NCBI RefSeq assembly: GCF_900102215.1 | Contig: NZ_FNBG01000014.1 | Span: 1 to 64,000, forward strand | DNA: 64,000 bases | Direction of reading: 5' to 3' | Source of the DNA: Fontibacillus panacisegetis | Lineage (GTDB): Bacteria > Bacillota > Bacilli > Paenibacillales > Paenibacillaceae | Shown: positions 33,988 to 42,291 of the stretch, piece after piece | Numbering within the stretch: the stretch's first letter is position 1 | Layout: each line of letters opens with the position of its first letter | Translations under genes and position numbers: made by a program | Notes under the pieces: generated by a model | Told to the model about the DNA's origin: nothing | The model's input: the letters and a program-made list of their open reading frames with translations, nothing else | The model's database searches: none

Positions 33988-35583
33988 TTAGTATACATCG
34001 ATAGTGGCTGTAGCGTGAACTCCGTTATAGGTGACCGTAAGGGTTGTCTGACCCCTTTTCAATCCAATAATGTTACCTTCTTGATCTACAATAGCTATCG
34101 AAGGATCGCTTGTACTGTAGCTACTGGAAATCGTAACATTGGTAATCTGATCAACTTCCTCGTAGGTTACGACAAGATCGATGGGTTGTCCGATATTGAC
34201 ACTGTATTCGGTATCATCTAGCCGCAGACCTGTAAATATGTTGATTACGTTTACAGTTGCTTGTGCTTCTATACCGTTCCATGTAGCGCGAATCTGTGTT
34301 TTGCCTGGTTGTAGTCCAGTAATATTACCTAATTCATCAATGGATACAACAGAATCATCATATGAAGCGAAAATAGCTTGGTACGTAACATCTGTAGCCG
34401 TTGATCCATTATGAGCAGTTACAACAGTGTCCAGTGTCTGCCCAACGGTTAGAGTGTACTGTGTAGAATCAAAACTTAGATTTTCTTCTCCAGGTATAGA
34501 ACCACCCTCATTAAATTTTAGTAATTTACCATTCGCTATAACAGCAGCACCTCCATCCGTTGTAGTGATGACTTGTTTAATATTATCTATAGATTGGGAC
34601 CATTGGATATTTCCATTTGTATCAGTTCTGTATAAGCCCTCTGTGGTTCCAAAATAATAGCCATTGTCGACTGTTGTTACTATAGATTTTAATTGACCGC
34701 CAAATGATAACGTTTGTTGGAAGGTTTCATTGTTATAGGCATCATTCTTAACCAAGACTACTTCATTCGTTGCATTTGTACCTGCAATGGAATATCCACC
34801 ATCTGCTTCAGCAACGATATCTCCGACATAAGAAAGATTCGGGTAGTTGTTACTCCATGAGATCGTTTTCGTTGAATCTAGTCTCCATACTTGAAGCTTG
34901 TCATCAATAGAACCAATGACTAAATAATTGTTACTTCCCAATTCCTCGATGTTATTAGCGCTAATAAATGGACCCCGAGGTCCGGCACTACCTAATGAAG
35001 TTTGCCACTCTGTAGAGTGATTTGAAATTAGTTTACCTACACTTGCGCTGCTAAATCCTACATTTAGGCTCTCCATAGAACTAACATACAAATATGATCC
35101 GTCGTTTATTTGCTTAATATCATTTATTGAACCGTAAGCACCTGCATTTTCTTCAACTGTCCATTCGACAGATCCATTAACATTAATTTTTGCAAAGAAA
35201 TAATCTCTGTATCGCCAATGGGTTTGTGAAGTAATAGCACCACCTAGTATATATCCACCATCAATTGTAGAATCAGCAGAAATCAGCTCTATTAATTTTC
35301 CGCTACTACCTCTTAGCTCTAAGCTTGTATCCCAGTTCGTATGTCCATTTGCATCTGTCTTGGCTAAGTAAATAAAATTGTTGTCCATATTAGTTCCAAC
35401 TAACGAATAGCCCTCTGCAGTTTCTTTAACATGAATCAGATCAATATTTCCGTAATTTTTTTCCCATTCGAGGTTAGAGTTTTCCTCTGCTGCAGCCCAA
35501 CCGGTTGGGAGAGTGAACAATAGTAATGCTGATACTAATGCTACGAATAACCATTGCCTTGGTAATGCTTGTCGTTTGTACAT
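33988..35583 (-). CDS. Secreted protein with propeller-like repeats and two BIG2 domains
   Basis: A 531-residue exported protein of unknown function. The signal peptide (about 1-31) ends near GWAAAEEN. Residues about 35-360 contain repeated units of the pattern DGGYxIxGTxxxxEVxLVKxDxxG, typical of delta-60 or PQQ-like beta-propellers. Two bacterial Ig-like (BIG2) domains follow, each with SxxYTLxVGQxxD at its start and LQPGKTQIRATWNG or LKRGQTTLTVTYNG near its end. No sorting signal is seen, so it is probably released or held by cell-wall interactions. I chose ATG 35583 because TTGGAGGAAAATT precedes it. It is monocistronic. Confidence 0.8.
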   Translation of the reverse strand: MYKRQALPRQWLFVALVSALLLFTLPTGWAAAEENSNLEWEKNYGNIDLIHVKETAEGYSLVGTNMDNNFIYLAKTDANGHTNWDTSLELRGSSGKLIELISADSTIDGGYILGGAITSQTHWRYRDYFFAKINVNGSVEWTVEENAGAYGSINDIKQINDGSYLYVSSMESLNVGFSSASVGKLISNHSTEWQTSLGSAGPRGPFISANNIEELGSNNYLVIGSIDDKLQVWRLDSTKTISWSNNYPNLSYVGDIVAEADGGYSIAGTNATNEVVLVKNDAYNNETFQQTLSFGGQLKSIVTTVDNGYYFGTTEGLYRTDTNGNIQWSQSIDNIKQVITTTDGGAAVIANGKLLKFNEGGSIPGEENLSFDSTQYTLTVGQTLDTVVTAHNGSTATDVTYQAIFASYDDSVVSIDELGNITGLQPGKTQIRATWNGIEAQATVNVINIFTGLRLDDTEYSVNIGQPIDLVVTYEEVDQITNVTISSSYSTSDPSIAIVDQEGNIIGLKRGQTTLTVTYNGVHATATIDVY

Positions 35584-35712
35584 AATTTTCCTCCAATAAT
35601 TTGATTTGGCCAATCAATGATTAGACTCGTAAAACAACTGGAAGTTTCGTTATTTATTACATTAATTTATATAATAAGGAAAATAATATAAGTAATTACG
35701 TCTTGTCGTGAG

Positions 35713-35777
35713 GTTATGTATTTTTTACATTGCGTTAACAAAAGTAAAACACGGATTTGATATTTGAGCTCTATAAT
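35713..35777 (+). promoter_or_regulatory. PhoP box and -10 of the pstSCAB operon
   Basis: TTTACA (35724-35729) and TTAACA (35735-35740) are direct repeats with 11-base periodicity. Weaker flanking units, TTATGT before and AAAACA after, extend the array. This is the layout of a Bacillus PhoP box. TATAAT at 35772-35777 lies about 20 bases downstream, with no -35 hexamer, as in PhoP-activated promoters. pstS begins 38 bases after the -10. Confidence 0.7.
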
Positions 35778-35814
35778 CAATTTTGTACAAACAAAAGAGG
35801 GGGAAACTAGAACA

Positions 35815-36744
35815 ATGAAGAAAAGTTTGATGCTTGTATTAACTCTGATTTTGACATTTACACTGGCAGCATGTGGTCAAAGCAACACGAGCAGCAATAA
35901 GTCAAATGAAGGTAGCCAAGAGGGTACTAATGGAGGAAACGCTGCTGCGTCCGAGTTGTCTGGTTCTATTTTGGCAGTAGGTTCGTCTGCACTTCAACCA
36001 TTGGTGGATCAAGCATCCAAAAAATTCATGGATCTGAATCCTAAAGTTTCTATTCAAGTTCAAGGCGGAGGCAGTGGAACTGGTTTGACTCAAGTATCTG
36101 GAGGACAAGCTGATATCGGTAACTCTGATGTGTTTGCAGAAGAGAAGCTTGATGCTGGTCCTGCGGCAGAGCTTGTAGATCATCAAGTAGCCGTAGTTGC
36201 TATGGCAGCTGTTATTAATCCTGACGTGAATGTTGATAATTTAACAAAAGATCAATTGGTCAAAATTTTTACCGGCGAAGTTAAAAATTGGAGCGAAGTT
36301 GGCGGACCGGATCAAGCTATCCAAATCGTTAACAGACCTGCAAGCTCCGGTACACGGGCCACTTTTGAAAAATATGCATTAGGAACAAAAACTGACGATC
36401 TTGAAGGTTCGATTCAAGAAGATTCTTCCGGTACTGTTAAAAAGCTTGTAGGCGAAACTCCCGGGGCAATCGGTTATCTTGCATTATCTTACCTCGATGA
36501 TTCCGTCAAGGTTGTTAAATATGATGGAGTAGAAGCTACTGAAGAAAATGTAGCGAACGGTACTTATCCGGTATGGGCTTACGAGCATATGTACACTAAA
36601 GGTGAGCCAAATGACGTTGTCAAAGCATTCCTTGAGTTCATGGCGTCTGATGAAGTACAAAACAAGGACGTAGTAGAACTCGGCTACATTCCAGTAAGCA
36701 AGATGGAAGTTACACGCGATCTGGACGGGAATATTACTAAATAA
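35815..36744 (+). CDS. pstS: Phosphate-binding lipoprotein PstS
   Basis: A 309-residue lipoprotein. The signal peptide ends in the lipobox TLAAC (Cys21). A Ser/Asn/Gly linker is followed by the PstS fold with phosphate-binding loops GSSALQPLVDQA, GGGSGTGLTQVSGGQADIGNSD and RPASSGTRATFEKYA. It captures inorganic phosphate for PstCA. I chose ATG 35815, with AGAGGGGG upstream; the frame is open further 5' but runs through the promoter region. A small stem-loop separates it from pstC. Confidence 0.95.
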   Translation: MKKSLMLVLTLILTFTLAACGQSNTSSNKSNEGSQEGTNGGNAAASELSGSILAVGSSALQPLVDQASKKFMDLNPKVSIQVQGGGSGTGLTQVSGGQADIGNSDVFAEEKLDAGPAAELVDHQVAVVAMAAVINPDVNVDNLTKDQLVKIFTGEVKNWSEVGGPDQAIQIVNRPASSGTRATFEKYALGTKTDDLEGSIQEDSSGTVKKLVGETPGAIGYLALSYLDDSVKVVKYDGVEATEENVANGTYPVWAYEHMYTKGEPNDVVKAFLEFMASDEVQNKDVVELGYIPVSKMEVTRDLDGNITK

Positions 36745-36773
36745 ATGATCGCCAACATCATATCAGCAAGGTT

Positions 36774-36798
36774 AGAGGCGGAGCATTCTGCCTCTTTC
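36774..36798 (+). terminator. Intercistronic stem-loop between pstS and pstC
   Basis: AGAGGC and GCCTCT form a 6-bp stem with a ten-base loop, followed by TTC. It is weak as a terminator but placed like the stem-loops after the other binding-protein genes of this window. Confidence 0.5.
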
Positions 36799-36823
36799 TG
36801 TGCTGTGTAAAGGGAGAGGTTTC

Positions 36824-37726
36824 ATGATTCAATCCGGTGAGAAGCCAAAAGTAAAGAAACATATAATAGAAGAGTGGACAGGTAAAATCGTCACTTCTTT
36901 ATGTATAGTGCTTTTGGTGGTGACCATTTTTTCGATGGTCTATTTTGTGGCGACTAAAGGCTTAAGTTCATTTTTTAAGGATGGCATCAATTTAGGAGAA
37001 GTACTTGGAGGATCAAAATGGAAGCCGGAAGGCGAACCTCCTATGTTTGGAGCTCTGCCGTTTATAATCGGTTCATTTAGCACTTCCATTCTTGCAGCAC
37101 TAATTGCCGCTCCCCTTGGCATTTGTGCCGCGTTGCTAATGGTTGAGATTTTGCCGAAATTCGGTAGAAAATATTTGCAACCAGCAATCGAGTTGTTAGC
37201 AGGTATTCCTTCCGTAGTCTACGGTTTTGTTGGCCTAAGTGTAATTGTTCCATTGTATAGAGATCTGTTTCCGGGTCAGGGGCTTGGTATTGCTGCAGGA
37301 GCAAGCGTACTGTCTATCATGATTCTGCCGACGATTACTTCGATTGCTACAGATGCACTTGCTGCTCTCCCGGCTGGACTAAAGGAAGGATCGTATGCGT
37401 TAGGTGCTACTCGTTGGCAAACTTTGTATCGTACAGTACTGCCAACAACAATGCCATCTTTGTTAACCGGTGTTGTGCTCGGTATGGCTCGGGCTTTTGG
37501 TGAAGCACTTGCTGTGCAAATGGTTATCGGTAATGCGCCGCATATTCCAAACTCGCTGTTTGAGTCTACGTCTACATTAACAAGTGTAATTACGTTAAGT
37601 ATGGGCAACACCGTTATGGGATCGATGCAAAATAACGTATTGTGGACACTTGCTCTTATTCTAATGATGATGACCTTTGTCTTTGTCTTTATTGTTCGGT
37701 GGCTGGAAAGGAGAGCTCAACGATGA
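36824..37726 (+). CDS. pstC: Phosphate ABC transporter permease PstC
   Basis: A 300-residue inner-membrane permease. The first helix (about 22-44) is followed by an extracytoplasmic segment, then the conserved block GIPSVVYGFVGLSVIVPL and the EAA loop LKEGSYALGATRWQTLYRTVLPTTMPS. It forms the phosphate channel with PstA. I chose ATG 36824, with GGGAGAGG upstream. The stop overlaps the pstA start (ATGA). Confidence 0.95.
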   Translation: MIQSGEKPKVKKHIIEEWTGKIVTSLCIVLLVVTIFSMVYFVATKGLSSFFKDGINLGEVLGGSKWKPEGEPPMFGALPFIIGSFSTSILAALIAAPLGICAALLMVEILPKFGRKYLQPAIELLAGIPSVVYGFVGLSVIVPLYRDLFPGQGLGIAAGASVLSIMILPTITSIATDALAALPAGLKEGSYALGATRWQTLYRTVLPTTMPSLLTGVVLGMARAFGEALAVQMVIGNAPHIPNSLFESTSTLTSVITLSMGNTVMGSMQNNVLWTLALILMMMTFVFVFIVRWLERRAQR

Positions 37727-38610
37727 GTGCAAAAACAGCAGATAAAATCGCTACGGCCGTCATTATAACGTTAGCCGGATTTATAGTTCTCGTTATGCTG
37801 GGCTTGCTTGGATTTATATTGGTGAGAGGTTTGGGCCATATCAGCTGGGACTTTCTGACTTCAGCGCCTGAGACAATTAAGGAAGGCGGGGGGATTGGTC
37901 CTCAGCTTTTTAACTCACTCTTTTTGCTTGTATTAACCTTAATTATTACAGTTCCTCTCGGTTTGGGTGCGGGCATCTACATGAGCGAATATGCCAAGCC
38001 GGGAAAAGTCACAGATTTTATTCGTTTGATCGTTGAAGTATTGTCTTCTTTCCCTTCCATTGTAGTAGGTTTGTTCGGTTTACTCGTTTTTGTTAATGTG
38101 TTTGGTTTTGGTTTCTCGTTGTTCTCCGGTGCACTTGCGCTGACTGTATTTAACTTACCGCTTATGGTCCGTATTACAGAGCAAGGGTTGGCAAGTGTTC
38201 CTCAGGCACAGAAGGAAGCGAGTCTGGCTTTGGGCTTGTCCAAATGGAAAACGATCAAATCGATTATGTTGCCGATTGCGACGCCGATCATTCTTACAGG
38301 AACTATTTTGGCTGCAGGCCGTGTGTTTGGTGAGGCTGCAGCGCTATTGTTTACAGCGGGTATGAGTAGTCCAAGACTGGATTTCTCAGATTGGAATCCA
38401 CTTAGCCCGATGTCTCCGCTGAACCCGTTCCGTCCGGCTGAGACACTAGCTGTACACATTTGGAAGATTAATTCCGAGGGATTGGCACCGGATGCACCGG
38501 AAATTGCGGCAGGAGCTTCAGCAGTGCTGATTTTGATGGTCCTGGTCTTTAATCTTCTGGCGCGCTTTATCGGTCGCCTCATCCACAAGAAATTTACGGC
38601 TACGAAATAG
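37723..38610 (+). CDS. pstA: Phosphate ABC transporter permease PstA
   Basis: A 295-residue permease with a first helix at about 12-36, the PstA motif [17 protein letters not shown] and the EAA loop [26 protein letters not shown]. It is the partner of PstC. The start ATG overlaps the pstC stop by four bases; a longer open frame upstream lies inside pstC and has no signal of its own. pstB starts ten bases after its stop. Confidence 0.95.
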   Translation: MSAKTADKIATAVIITLAGFIVLVMLGLLGFILVRGLGHISWDFLTSAPETIKEGGGIGPQLFNSLFLLVLTLIITVPLGLGAGIYMSEYAKPGKVTDFIRLIVEVLSSFPSIVVGLFGLLVFVNVFGFGFSLFSGALALTVFNLPLMVRITEQGLASVPQAQKEASLALGLSKWKTIKSIMLPIATPIILTGTILAAGRVFGEAAALLFTAGMSSPRLDFSDWNPLSPMSPLNPFRPAETLAVHIWKINSEGLAPDAPEIAAGASAVLILMVLVFNLLARFIGRLIHKKFTATK

Positions 38611-38620
38611 GAGGTCTACC

Positions 38621-39379
38621 ATGCAAAATGTAGCATTGTCGACAAAAGATTTGAACGTGTTCTATGGGGAAAAGCAAGCCGTTAAAAATATATCGCTTGA
38701 TTTTGCTTCCAGGGAGGTAACGGCCTTGATCGGACCTTCCGGTTGTGGTAAATCAACGTTTCTGCGGAGCTTGAACCGGATGAATGATTTAATTAGCGGA
38801 GCAAAAATTACAGGCGATATCTGGATCGGTGATCAAAATATTAATGATCAGAAAACAGACGTAGTGCTTCTGCGGCAAAAGATCGGGATGGTGTGGCAGC
38901 GTCCGAACCCGTTCCATAAATCGATCTATGAGAACATTGCATTTGGTCCACGTTATCACGGCATTCGTGACAAGAAGAAGCTGGATCAAATCGTGGAGGA
39001 TTCGTTAACAAAGGCTGCTCTGTGGGATGAAACGAAGGACAGACTGAATCGCTCAGCATTGTCATTGTCTGGTGGGCAACAGCAGCGTCTATGTATTGCT
39101 AGATCGATTGCCGTAAGTCCAAGCATTATCTTGATGGATGAACCTGCATCGGCGTTGGACCCAATCTCCAGTGCAAAGGTTGAAGAGCTGATCGCGGATC
39201 TAAAGCGTGAATACTCCATCATTATCGTCACTCATAATATGCAGCAGGCGGCTCGTGTTTCGCAAAAAACTGCATTTTTCTTGATGGGTGAAGTTGTAGA
39301 GTATGATGATACTAGTAAAATATTTACGAATCCGTCAGAAAAGCGTACCGATGATTATATTTCGGGTAGATTCGGATAA
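38621..39379 (+). CDS. pstB: Phosphate ABC transporter ATPase PstB
   Basis: A complete 252-residue ATPase with Walker [11 protein letters not shown]-loop [20 protein letters not shown] (typical of PstB), signature [14 protein letters not shown], Walker [13 protein letters not shown] and switch [13 protein letters not shown]. The RBS is AGGAGG. Its C-terminal 98 residues align without gaps to the pstB fragment at 1-297 but differ at many positions, so the two are paralogues rather than a recent duplication. Confidence 0.96.
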   Translation: MQNVALSTKDLNVFYGEKQAVKNISLDFASREVTALIGPSGCGKSTFLRSLNRMNDLISGAKITGDIWIGDQNINDQKTDVVLLRQKIGMVWQRPNPFHKSIYENIAFGPRYHGIRDKKKLDQIVEDSLTKAALWDETKDRLNRSALSLSGGQQQRLCIARSIAVSPSIILMDEPASALDPISSAKVEELIADLKREYSIIIVTHNMQQAARVSQKTAFFLMGEVVEYDDTSKIFTNPSEKRTDDYISGRFG

Positions 39380-39396
39380 CACGATATGAGAACAAT

Positions 39397-39454
39397 AAAA
39401 AAGAGCAGCAGAACAAGATGATCACACAATCTTGTCCTGCTGCTCTTATTTTTT
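39397..39454 (+). terminator. Terminator of the pstSCAB operon
   Basis: AAGAGCAGCAG (39401-39411) pairs with CTGCTGCTCTT (39437-39447). An inner ACAAGAT/ATCTTGT extends the stem, and ATTTTTTC follows. Confidence 0.85.
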
Positions 39455-39651
39455 CTACGAAATGCTGCCTGGATTAGTAAGAGAGATAATTGGAACTTAT
39501 TGATGGATAGAGTAAAATAAAGAAATGATGAAGGTCGGAGGCACGTAGCATGTAGAGGACAAACAGCGGCGACTGGAGCAATTGTCCCTGATTGAATCAT
39601 TAAATGATCAATCGGATCTATCAGGATCTATGAGTGAGGCCCAAGCGTAAA
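39455..39651. other. Intergenic stretch without a supported gene
   Basis: Between the pst terminator and the terminator of the next minus-strand gene I see only a short open frame (39559-39650, ending SGSMSEAQA) that is preceded by GGAGG but by the codons ATG-TAG in other phase and has no start codon. It may be a decayed small gene; the evidence is thin. Confidence 0.3.
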
Positions 39652-39697
39652 TTGACAAAAAAATAAGACTCTGAGGAGTCGAATTCAGCAGTCTTAT
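39652..39697 (-). terminator. Terminator of the 120-residue conserved protein gene
   Basis: On the minus strand ATAAGACT and AGTCTTAT enclose a 19-base loop and are followed by a run of seven T. It lies 29 bases after the stop codon of the gene at 39726-40088. Confidence 0.7.
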
Positions 39698-39725
39698 CTC
39701 TAATACTATATATTTTGCTATTGGG

Positions 39726-40088
39726 TTAAGTATAAAGCAGCGTAATTACGAGCAGTTCATACAGGACCAGAGGCAAAATTACATTGTTGTAGTAATATTG
39801 GTTGTATAGTAGTCCACGCGGCTGAGGATAACCTCCATAAGGCTGATGAGAATAACCGTAACCACCATGTCCTCCTTGTGGATTCGAGACGATAAGGAAG
39901 ATGAAAGGACCTTCTGCATGGGAAATGATTCCTTCATAAATCATACCGTCAATCGTTTGTATCCGAACGTGGCGATTCTTGTAGTCTCTTCCCACTTTAT
40001 GAAGCTGATGTCGTGCATCTTTGATCGTTTGCGTCACGTTGGGTCTTGCTTGATAAATCACTTGACTCTGATTTCCTAATAGTGCCAT
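39726..40088 (-). CDS. Conserved protein with a small beta-barrel-like segment and Gly/Tyr-rich tail
   Basis: A 120-residue protein that I do not recognise by name. The central segment GRDYKNRHVRIQTIDGMIYEGIISHAEGPFIFLIV (shown here only to its extent, about residues 33-67) has the alternating pattern of an Sm-like or SH3-like small barrel. It is followed by a Gly/Tyr/Pro-rich stretch (GGHGGYGYSHQPYGGYPQP) and a hydrophobic C-terminal helix (VILPLVLYELLVITLL). Such tails occur in spore-coat or surface proteins of Bacillales. I chose ATG 40088 because GGTGGAGG is ten bases upstream; the frame is open to 40169. Confidence 0.6.
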   Translation of the reverse strand: MALLGNQSQVIYQARPNVTQTIKDARHQLHKVGRDYKNRHVRIQTIDGMIYEGIISHAEGPFIFLIVSNPQGGHGGYGYSHQPYGGYPQPRGLLYNQYYYNNVILPLVLYELLVITLLYT

Positions 40089-40175
40089 TTCTCTAAAACC
40101 TCCACCTGACCTGTATTTGCCTTCTGCGTTATCGTATGCAAATTCATTTGGGGAGGTGCCTAAGGGCAAAGAGAA

Positions 40176-40203
40176 TTGCCATCGCCTTAAATACAGGTAT
40201 AAT
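40176..40203 (+). promoter_or_regulatory. Candidate promoter for the DedA-family gene
   Basis: TTGCCA (40176-40181) and TATAAT (40198-40203) are 16 bases apart. The pair points at the dedA-like gene, which begins about 120 bases later, leaving a moderate leader in which I see no recognisable riboswitch. Confidence 0.4.
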
Positions 40204-40321
40204 ATTCATTTGTAATGGAATGACCAGGTAATAGCTTGGTACATACTAAATTAAAGTATAGAGTCATAAGACAGAATTATCGCAACCTTTTTGAAAGAGG
40301 AAGAGGAGATCAGGATTAATT

Positions 40322-40954
40322 ATGAATGTGTTGGAATGGATTGAAGCGATGTTTGAGCACTATGGATATTTGGTGCTATTGCTTGGACTTCCTGTCGATT
40401 TTATCGCGTTGCCGCTGCCCCCGGGTCAAACTACGTTAACTTTTACCGGATTTTTGGCCTTTAAAGGCTCTTTGAATCTTGTCTCTGCTCTGCTTGCAGC
40501 ATATTTTGGAACTGTGCTCGGTATCACGATAACATATACCATCGGATACAAATTAGGATCACCATTAATCCATCGATACGGGAAGTGGTTCTTTTTGAAA
40601 CCGTCCCATTTGGAGAAAACGAGACAGCAATATCAAAAATATGGTAACAAACTGCTGTTAGTAAGTTATTTCGTGCCTGGAGTCAGGCAATTTTTTGGTT
40701 ATTTTGTAGGTATTATTCGTATTCCTTACCGGACATTTGCTCTGTATGCATACCCTGGAGCAGCGATATGGGTATTTGCCTTTGTCGGCATCGGATATGT
40801 GTTTGGTGAGCAGTGGCAGCAAGTGATTGTATGGGTTGAGAAATACTTATCGTATTTCTTCAGCGGTCTGGGCACTGTTCTCCTGTTGTTCCTGTATTTT
40901 AAATGGAGAAAGTGGCGAATGAAAGGGCCAGTGACTAAAAAAGAATTAAGCTAA
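40322..40954 (+). CDS. DedA/SNARE-associated family membrane protein
   Basis: A 210-residue polytopic protein with the VTT/DedA domain. It has the re-entrant motif region FIALPLPPGQTTLTFTGFLA near the N-terminus, then GTVLGITITYTIGYKLG and the family motif FVPGVRQFFGYFVGIIRIPYRTF. Four or five hydrophobic helices are visible. DedA proteins act as lipid scramblases/flippases, several for undecaprenyl phosphate or phosphatidylethanolamine. The substrate is not deducible here. ATG 40322 has GAGGAGATCAGG upstream. Confidence 0.9.
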   Translation: MNVLEWIEAMFEHYGYLVLLLGLPVDFIALPLPPGQTTLTFTGFLAFKGSLNLVSALLAAYFGTVLGITITYTIGYKLGSPLIHRYGKWFFLKPSHLEKTRQQYQKYGNKLLLVSYFVPGVRQFFGYFVGIIRIPYRTFALYAYPGAAIWVFAFVGIGYVFGEQWQQVIVWVEKYLSYFFSGLGTVLLLFLYFKWRKWRMKGPVTKKELS

Positions 40955-40967
40955 TCATTGCAGCTAA

Positions 40968-41207
40968 TTATTCTTTTGATGATTTTCCTTCCTCAGTCGC
41001 CGCTTCGATCTCCTCTTCTCTAACTTTTACTAGTGATAAAAAAGCAAATAGGTCGCCTAGAACTGTAAGTCCTGCTCCGATAATAGCTAAATCGTCAGAA
41101 GTGACCTCAGCTCCGATAAGGCTGTTATTGTTGTTATTACTTTTAGTTTGACCCTTTTTTTTCTTGCGCAAATCCACCACCTGCTTTAAGTCAACTTTAT
41201 TTATCAT
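40968..41207 (-). CDS. Conserved small protein of unknown function
   Basis: A 79-residue protein. A basic, Asn-rich N-terminus (LRKKKKGQTKSNNNNNS) is followed by a hydrophobic stretch AIIGAGLTVLGDLFAFLSLV (about 44-63), possibly one membrane helix, and a strongly acidic tail. I chose ATG 41207, with AGGTGC upstream. It faces the dedA-like gene tail-to-tail, 13 bases away. I cannot assign a function; nearby small sporulation-type genes suggest a similar setting. Confidence 0.6.
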   Translation of the reverse strand: MINKVDLKQVVDLRKKKKGQTKSNNNNNSLIGAEVTSDDLAIIGAGLTVLGDLFAFLSLVKVREEEIEAATEEGKSSKE

Positions 41208-41357
41208 ATGCAGTTGCACCTTAGCTTGAATAGGCGAATGAACAGATGATGATAGATGTGAATGAACAGAACGAGTTAAACAATATTAAGGCTCTTGCCG
41301 TGTCAGTATGAGATTAATTCCAATATGATGTCTTATACTGAAAAGGGAGGGAAAACA

Positions 41358-41468
41358 ATGTCTGAATGTGGAAACGTAGGTCCTGGTGTAGGCGGAATTT
41401 TTACTTCTACTGGCGTTATTCTCGTATTGTTCATTCTTTTGGTTATTGTATCTAGAACTTTCATCTAA
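41358..41468 (+). CDS. YjcZ-type tiny sporulation membrane protein
   Basis: A 36-residue protein: MSECGNVGPGVGGIFTSTG, then the hydrophobic helix VILVLFILLVIVSRTFI. The N-terminal Gly-rich part followed by a single helix containing LVLFILLVIV is the hallmark of the tiny transmembrane YjcZ family of spore formers. The ATG has AGGGAGGG eight bases upstream. It is followed by a long near-perfect palindromic terminator. Family members are known from small-protein surveys of sporulating Bacillus; their role is unclear. Confidence 0.8.
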   Translation: MSECGNVGPGVGGIFTSTGVILVLFILLVIVSRTFI

Positions 41469-41530
41469 TTTAGTTCACGCCTCTTAGAATAATCTCCACT
41501 TGCAGTAAGCATCTCCTTTATTAATAGTAT

Positions 41531-41570
41531 AAAGAGACCCGCCTGAGCATATGCTCGGGCGGGTCTCTTT
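41531..41570. terminator. Bidirectional terminator between the YjcZ-type gene and the ABC exporter
   Basis: A nearly perfect 40-base palindrome, AAAGAGACCCGCC to GGCGGGTCTCTTT with GAGCATATGCTC at the centre. It can serve the plus-strand tiny gene and the minus-strand permease gene. Confidence 0.8.
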
Positions 41571-41613
41571 GCTATTATTTATATTTCATATTCCTGAATC
41601 TTGTGGGTTTGAA

Positions 41614-42291
41614 CTATACAATATCCTTGGTTTCAATGTTTCGAATAGATATGAAGCCAATCAGAACGCCGAGTGCGGATAAAGCAAGTGGAATATAGAT
41701 AATAGAGCTTAATGTGAACTCTGTTCCAAATTGAGAATTCAGAATACTTGAGATGATGATAGCCGACACAATGGTAGCAGGAGTTGAATATTTCCTCATT
41801 CCGAAATAGAGAGGAATGAGACTTATGCAGCCGGCAGTTAACGAGTTGACTATTCCAATGAAAAACTGGTTGCGAATCATTTCAAACGTAAGTTCCTCCT
41901 GAATAAAATGCGTGTATTGATTGATGAAGCTGAATCCAGAGATGATAATGATTTTAGCTAGGAGGCTGAATATAAATGTAAAAGCAACAACGATGATCAG
42001 TTTTGCGATTAACACCTTTTTTCGATTAACGGGATACATGAACAGGACGGTAATTGTTTTGCTCTTGAATTCATCGATGATCAGCTTGGACAAGAGTACG
42101 GAAGCGAAAATAATAAATGTGACCGTGGTAATGACATTCGTAAGACTGAAGATGTCTTTATAACTGAGGAGAGGCTCCTCGAAATTTACGACCGTTAAGA
42201 GTGTAAGAATAATGAAAATTGCGATGAAGGCTCCTCCAATGTTGCCGCCAATTCCATTCTTTTTTAATTCAAGCCGGGTTAATTTAAGCAC
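41614..42291 (-). CDS. ABC-2 type exporter permease, BcrB/lantibiotic-immunity type
   Basis: A 225-residue membrane protein with six predicted helices. It has the ABC-2 pattern: a short cytoplasmic N-terminus (LTRLELKKN), a helix at about 17-37, and the conserved basic segment VLFMYPVNRKKVLIAKLI. It is the permease partner of the ATPase encoded just upstream, with an 8-base overlap and a GTG start preceded by GGAGGGG. Homologous pairs export or protect against bacitracin and lantibiotics. Confidence 0.82.
   Translation of the reverse strand: MLKLTRLELKKNGIGGNIGGAFIAIFIILTLLTVVNFEEPLLSYKDIFSLTNVITTVTFIIFASVLLSKLIIDEFKSKTITVLFMYPVNRKKVLIAKLIIVVAFTFIFSLLAKIIIISGFSFINQYTHFIQEELTFEMIRNQFFIGIVNSLTAGCISLIPLYFGMRKYSTPATIVSAIIISSILNSQFGTEFTLSSIIYIPLALSALGVLIGFISIRNIETKDIV

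Noticed and set aside
39559-39650. Short open frame ending SGSMSEAQA after pstB
   Set aside because: GGAGG is near but there is no usable start codon in frame, and an in-frame stop lies just upstream.
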